Assembly (NCBI RefSeq): GCF_041438865.1
Contig: NZ_CP109450.1
Location: 6,264,501 to 6,328,500 of the forward strand
Length of the DNA: 64,000 nt
Source: Streptomyces sp. NBC_01471
GTDB taxonomy: Bacteria; Actinomycetota; Actinomycetes; Streptomycetales; Streptomycetaceae
Direction of reading: 5' to 3'
The notes under the pieces were generated by a model that saw nothing but the letters and a program-made list of their open reading frames with translations, was not told the origin of the DNA and searched no databases. The position numbers were made by a program, and so were the translations under genes. Position 1 is the stretch's first letter, and every line of letters begins with the position of its first letter. This document shows positions 60,191-64,000 of the stretch, piece after piece.

Positions 60191-60796
60191 TCAGTAGCCC
60201 CCGCCGCTGCTGGAACTGCTCGAAGGCGAACTGCTGGAGCTGCTCGACGGTGAGCTGCTGGCCTTCGGCTGGGCGGTGACCTTCTTGCCGTCGGGGCTCA
60301 GGACGTACCACTTGGCGCCGAACTGGGTGAGGCCCTGGCCGTTGAGATCGCCGGGCTTGCGGTCACCCAGGTACGTGTAGAGCGGGTGGCCCTTGTAGGT
60401 GACCTGCTTGGCGCCCCCGCTGCGGAGCGACGTCCCCAGCAGCTTCGTCTGCACCCCGCTGTCCGCGGTCGGCTTGTCCTTGGCCAGCAGCGGCGGCCAC
60501 GCCTTGGCGCAGGCACCCGAGCAGGTCGACTTGGTGGTCTTGTCCGCCTCGAAGAGGTAGAGCGTCCGGCCCTTGCCGGTGACGAGGATCTTGCCCAGCG
60601 GGGTTTTCCTGACCATGACCGTCTTCATCGCGGTCATGGCCGACGGGCTGCTCGACGCCGTCATGCTGCTGGACGGCGAGGAGCCGGCCCCGCTGTCCTG
60701 TGCCTTCGATCCGCTCGCGCCGGAACAGCCGCTGACCGCCGCGGCGAAAAGGCCGACCGCAGCTACGGCGGCCGCTGTACTGGTAGTGCTCCTCAT
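60191..60796 (-). CDS. Secreted lipoprotein of the COG4315 repeat family
   Basis: 201 residues. A lipoprotein signal ends in VSGC (Cys near residue 24). Two related repeats follow (KTPLGKILVTGKGRTLYLFEADKTTKSTCSGACAKAWPPLLA and TSLRSGGAKQVTYKGHPLYTYLGDRKPGDLNGQGLTQFGAKWYVLSPDGK), the Lipoprotein_15 'secreted repeat' with CSGxCAxxWPP. The family is redox-linked by cysteine and tryptophan content but its function is unproven. Ser-rich stretches follow the lipid anchor and end the protein (SSSPSSSSSSSPSSSSSS). The ATG has GGAGCACCC upstream. Confidence 0.9.
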   Translation of the reverse strand: MRSTTSTAAAVAAVGLFAAAVSGCSGASGSKAQDSGAGSSPSSSMTASSSPSAMTAMKTVMVRKTPLGKILVTGKGRTLYLFEADKTTKSTCSGACAKAWPPLLAKDKPTADSGVQTKLLGTSLRSGGAKQVTYKGHPLYTYLGDRKPGDLNGQGLTQFGAKWYVLSPDGKKVTAQPKASSSPSSSSSSSPSSSSSSGGGY

Positions 60797-60946
60797 GGGT
60801 GCTCCTCCGGTCGGCCGCCGGACGGGCGGCGCTGGTGGCCGGCCCGGAGCGGGCCGCCGGATCCACTGGACCGCGAGTCCCGGCGGCGGGCCACCCGGAA
60901 GAGCCGTCCGGAGTACGGTCCCGGAGGCCCGGGAGCCCGGCGACTG

Positions 60947-61819
60947 CTACGAGGCGCCCGGAGCGTCCGCCCGCCGGGTCTGCTCCGGAGCGCGCCTGCG
61001 CCTGCGCCACAGCACCAGGGGCACGGCACCCATCAGACCGGCCGCGGCGGGGGCCGACGCCGCGGCGGCGCTGAGACCGGGCTGGCCGAAGGTGGCGGGG
61101 ACCGGCAGGTTGTTCAGCCGGTTGAGCGGCCAGGCGATGACCTCGGCACGCCCCACGACGTCCTTCACCGGGACGGAGCCGCCGCCCTTCTTGTCCTGGT
61201 GGTAGCGGGAGTCCTCCGAGTACTGCCGGTGGTCGCCCATGACCCAGAGGTGGTTCTTGGGCACCTTGATCTTGAACTGGCTCTGCGGGTCCGTGCTGCA
61301 CGGGGTGTTGCCGGCGAAGACGTACGGCTCCTTGAGGGCCTTGCCGTTCACCTTCACCGGTCCCGTGCCCTTGCACTCCACGGTGTCGCCGCCGACCCCG
61401 ATGACCCGCTTGATCAGATCCCTCTCATTGGCGGACGGCATCAGCCCGATGAAGCTCAGCCCCTTCTGGACGGGGTTGGGCTTGCTGACCGGCTCGTCCC
61501 CCAGCCAGCCGTCCGGGTCGTGGAAGACGACGACCTCGCCGCGGTGCGGCTCCGCGCCGAACCACGGGGTCAGCTTGTCGACCAGCACACGGTCGCCGGT
61601 CTGCAGCGTGTTCTGCATGGAGTCCGACGGGATGGAGAACGCCTGCAGCAGGAACGTCTTGATCAGCAGCGCGAGCACCAGCGCGATGACGACGAGCAGC
61701 GGCAGCTCCTTCCACAAGGAACGCTGCGTGCTCCTGGTGGTCCTGCCGTGCCCCGGGTCCCGCGCGTCCGACGCGTCGCTCTCCTGGCCTGACTCCGTGC
61801 CGACCGTCACATCGCCCAC
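60947..61819 (-). CDS. lepB: Signal peptidase I
   Basis: 290 residues from GTG 61819. It cleaves Sec and Tat signal peptides outside the membrane. SIPSDSMQNTLQTGDRVLVDKL holds the catalytic Ser and RDLIKRVIGVGGDTVEC the general-base Lys; KNHLWVMGDHRQYSEDSR is the third conserved box. One helix precedes the catalytic domain and a second follows near the C-terminus, ending in an Arg-rich cytosolic tail (WRRRRRAPEQTRRAD), as in some Streptomyces Sip proteins. The frame is open to an ATG at 61867, but VGDVTVG is the likelier family start. Promoter and ribosome-binding site are weak in either case. Confidence 0.92.
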   Translation of the reverse strand: MGDVTVGTESGQESDASDARDPGHGRTTRSTQRSLWKELPLLVVIALVLALLIKTFLLQAFSIPSDSMQNTLQTGDRVLVDKLTPWFGAEPHRGEVVVFHDPDGWLGDEPVSKPNPVQKGLSFIGLMPSANERDLIKRVIGVGGDTVECKGTGPVKVNGKALKEPYVFAGNTPCSTDPQSQFKIKVPKNHLWVMGDHRQYSEDSRYHQDKKGGGSVPVKDVVGRAEVIAWPLNRLNNLPVPATFGQPGLSAAAASAPAAAGLMGAVPLVLWRRRRRAPEQTRRADAPGAS

Positions 61820-61960
61820 CCTCACCGCATCCGGGACCTCGCATTTCACCCAGATCTTCGCACGCATCCCGCTCTGCCCGGCTCACGCCTTTATCCCGGG
61901 CACATCCGGCTCCGGCCTCCGGGGCCGACGGGCGGGGCCGGCCCGGAGCCGGAGCTCCGG

Positions 61961-62014
61961 GCCGGGGGTGCGGGCCGGGGGTGCGGTACGGCACCCCCGG
62001 CCCGCACCCCCGGC
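61961..62014. terminator. 24-bp perfect hairpin
   Basis: The two arms (61961-61984 and 61991-62014) are perfect complements with a 6-nt loop, and each arm is built from a tandem GCCGGGGGTGCGG-type repeat. It lies 59 bp after the nuclease stop and before lepB, so it probably terminates the nuclease transcript. It is bidirectional. Confidence 0.7.
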
Positions 62015-62072
62015 CGCGGTGGCCACTGCCCGGGACGGTCACAGCACGGACGGTCGGGCACCGACGGCCGTG

Positions 62073-63917
62073 CTACGGACGGAAGCGCAGCACGCTCGGG
62101 TCGTGGTCGCTGTTCTGGTCGGCGAACTCGGCGTTGATGTGGACGATGTCCAGCTGGTAGTCGCGGACCGACGGGCTCACCAGGATCTGGTCCAGGATCT
62201 GCGAGTTTCCCTCGAAGACGTAGGAGTACCGCTCGTTCGCCGGCAGGGAGTACGCCGTCGCCGACAGCGCCTTCCCGCCGGTGAGGATCTTCGCGGTGTC
62301 GGAGAACTCGAAGTCGTTGAGGTCGCCGAGCACGACGACCTCGGCGTCGGGCTGCACCGACCGGATCTTCTTCACGAACGCGTTCACGGCCTTGGCCTGC
62401 TCGTGGCGGGCCGTCTCCGAGCTGCGCGCCGGGGGCTGGTACTGCGAGTCGATCGCCTGGTCGCCGCCCTTCGACGCGAAGTGGTTGGCGACCAGGAAGA
62501 CCTTCCTGCCCTGGAAGGTGAACTCCCCGGCGAGCGGCTTGCGGCTGTCCTTCCAGGCGGGGTTGGCGGGGTCGACGCGGCCCGGCGAGTAGGTCAGCGC
62601 GGCCCTGCCGCCCTGGGAGGTGACGCCGGTGGCGTTGGTGGCGGTGCCGCCCGGGCGGCTGGTGAAGCCGACGCGGTCCGGGTTGTAGAGGTAGCCCTGG
62701 CGGATGTTGCCGCCGGGTTCTCCGCCGTCCGCCTGGTCGACCGGGTCGATGGAGCGCCACGCGTAGTGCGGGCCGCCCGCCGCCACGATCGCGTCGATGA
62801 ACTTGCCGACGGTCACATCGGACGCCACGACGCCGTCGTTCTTCGCGCCGTCGTTGTCCTGGATCTCCTCGACGGCCACGATGTCGGGGGACGAGAGGTG
62901 GTCCACGATCCCGGCCGCCAGCTTGTCGAACTTGCTCTGCGGGTCGGTCGGATCCAGGTTCTCCACGTTGTACGTGGCGACGGCCAGCTCGTCCTTCCGC
63001 TGCTTGCGGGTGACCTCCGGCTTGGTCCGGCCCGCCTTGACGGTGCCCAGCTGCCGGGCGGCCACCGTGTACGTACCGGCGAACTGGTTGTAGTCCAGCG
63101 GACCCTCGGTCGTACCGGTCAGCGAGTCACCGACATTCGCCACCGGGAAGGACCCGGCGGTGGCGGGAGCGAGGGACTGGACCATCAGCCGGCCGGTGTT
63201 CTGCGAGGAGTACCCGTTGTAGAGGGTGCCGCCGCGAGGCGTGGGGCGCTCGTCCGGCTTCACGGTGACCCACAGCTCCCCGTAGGAGTCGGTCGCGCCG
63301 GTGACGCGTGAGGTGCCGATCCGGACGTTCATGCCCTCCAGGGACTCGTAGCGGTCGAGGGCGTACTTCGTCGGCCGCAGGGTGAGGCCGTTGATGCTGC
63401 CGCCCGCCGCCTTGTCACCCGCCGGGGCGAACGTGCCGGGCACGTCACGGGAGTTGATGACGGTCGCGGCAGGCAGCGGGTTGCCCGACGAGACGACGGT
63501 CACGGACGGCTTGCCGATCTCGGTGACCGACTGGTTCCCGGAGGCGGCGCCGCCCGGTATGTATTCGTCGACCGTGCCGGAGACGGTGACCGCGTCACCC
63601 ACGGCCACGGTCGGTGCGGAGCCGGTGAAGACGAAGACGCCCTCACTGGTCGCCGGGTCGGCGTCCGGGTGCGGGTCCTGGAACCAGAAGCCCTTGGAAC
63701 CCGACGTCCGTACACCTGTCACGATGCCGGGCACACCGGCCACCGCCTTCCCGGCCAGCGGGGAGAGGCGGGTACTGCCCTGGACGTCGTGGATCCTGAC
63801 CCCGGCTGCACCGGCCGAGGCGGGAGTGACGGCGAGCAGCCCGGCCGCCAGCGCGGCCGAGACGACGGCGGTGACGGCGGCCGGTTTGGTACGGGCGAAA
63901 GAAGGGAGAGCGCGCAT
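62073..63917 (-). CDS. Secreted endonuclease/exonuclease/phosphatase-family nuclease
   Basis: 614 residues. A signal peptide (TAVVSAALAAGLLAVTPASAGA) is cleaved near residue 37. An OB-fold domain follows (about 40-270; VRIHDVQGSTRLSPLAGKAVAGVPGIVTGV, KGFWFQDPHPDADPATSEGVFVF), then an exonuclease-endonuclease-phosphatase domain: ATYNVENLDP, DIVAVEEIQDNDG with the metal Glu, KVFLVANHFASKGGD, VVVLGDLNDFEF with the catalytic Asp-x-Asn, and a final NSDHDPSVLRF. All metal and catalytic residues are present. It is the ExeM/NucH type extracellular DNase or phosphodiesterase. GGAGG precedes the ATG. The last 83 bp of the window, upstream of it, hold its promoter region and nothing else that I can name. 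Confidence 0.92.
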   Translation of the reverse strand: MRALPSFARTKPAAVTAVVSAALAAGLLAVTPASAGAAGVRIHDVQGSTRLSPLAGKAVAGVPGIVTGVRTSGSKGFWFQDPHPDADPATSEGVFVFTGSAPTVAVGDAVTVSGTVDEYIPGGAASGNQSVTEIGKPSVTVVSSGNPLPAATVINSRDVPGTFAPAGDKAAGGSINGLTLRPTKYALDRYESLEGMNVRIGTSRVTGATDSYGELWVTVKPDERPTPRGGTLYNGYSSQNTGRLMVQSLAPATAGSFPVANVGDSLTGTTEGPLDYNQFAGTYTVAARQLGTVKAGRTKPEVTRKQRKDELAVATYNVENLDPTDPQSKFDKLAAGIVDHLSSPDIVAVEEIQDNDGAKNDGVVASDVTVGKFIDAIVAAGGPHYAWRSIDPVDQADGGEPGGNIRQGYLYNPDRVGFTSRPGGTATNATGVTSQGGRAALTYSPGRVDPANPAWKDSRKPLAGEFTFQGRKVFLVANHFASKGGDQAIDSQYQPPARSSETARHEQAKAVNAFVKKIRSVQPDAEVVVLGDLNDFEFSDTAKILTGGKALSATAYSLPANERYSYVFEGNSQILDQILVSPSVRDYQLDIVHINAEFADQNSDHDPSVLRFRP

Positions 63918-64000
63918 CTACAGAACTCCGGAGGTGAGGGTGGAGCGGAGCGGGGCTACGTTCTACGCGCGTCAATCTCTTGTGTGGGGAGGGGAGTTGT

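Overview
The window is chromosomal DNA from a Streptomyces-like actinomycete. It is very GC-rich, with G/C-biased third codon positions that open long antisense frames. Marker genes include whiA, an RbpA-family protein, HelR, mycothiol-enzyme relatives, opcA and TerD proteins. From about 11.7 kb to 62 kb the gene order matches, from memory, the conserved Streptomyces core block that runs dapD - suf - ctaA/ctaB - tkt/tal/zwf/opcA/pgl - pgi - secG - tpiA/pgk/gap - whiA - yvcK - rapZ - uvrC - uvrA - uvrB in S. coelicolor.

Region 1 (1-11.6 kb) is accessory. It starts with a rifamycin-response remnant: helR (cut by the window edge), a wrecked rifamycin glycosyltransferase gene and an intact rifamycin-associated element. 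A divergent pair follows: a HAD protein and a STAND/TPR ATPase with an amyloid-like N-terminal motif. Next come a CDP-glycerol-transferase-like protein with a 7-bp repeat at its start, a conserved unknown protein, a tRNA-like element whose halves are in reversed order, a SnoaL protein, a uridine-kinase-like protein without a P-loop lysine, a WGR/beta-propeller protein, a methyltransferase fragment and a cupin.

Region 2 (11.7-29.8 kb) is rich in DNA repair and stress genes: a methylguanine methyltransferase homologue, uvrB, two TerD-type genes, terC behind a probable Mn2+ riboswitch, an MBL hydrolase, a mycothiol-dependent isomerase relative, uvrA, a sugar kinase, a Rieske lipoprotein, and the overlapping chain uvrC-rapZ-yvcK-whiA. 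uvrB, uvrC and the WGR gene each carry a promoter of the form (T/C)TGTCAGT(G/C)-N8-TANNNT, which I read as the PafBC (RecA-independent) DNA-damage promoter.

Region 3 (30-46.5 kb) is central carbon and energy metabolism: gap-pgk-tpiA, secG, an RbpA-family gene, pgi facing the minus-strand tkt-tal-zwf-opcA-pgl pentose-phosphate operon, then ctaB and ctaA for heme O/A synthesis. Region 4 (46.5-55.1 kb) holds an ABC-2 exporter and the SUF iron-sulfur operon (sufR-B-D-ferredoxin-C-S-U-DUF59). Region 5 (55.2-64 kb) contains a secreted protein, a membrane protein, an SMR pump with a TetR regulator, dapD, a repeat lipoprotein, signal peptidase I and a secreted nuclease.

Many genes have a -10 hexamer ending 6-7 nt before the start codon and are probably leaderless. 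No rRNA, canonical tRNA, CRISPR array, insertion sequence or replication origin was seen.
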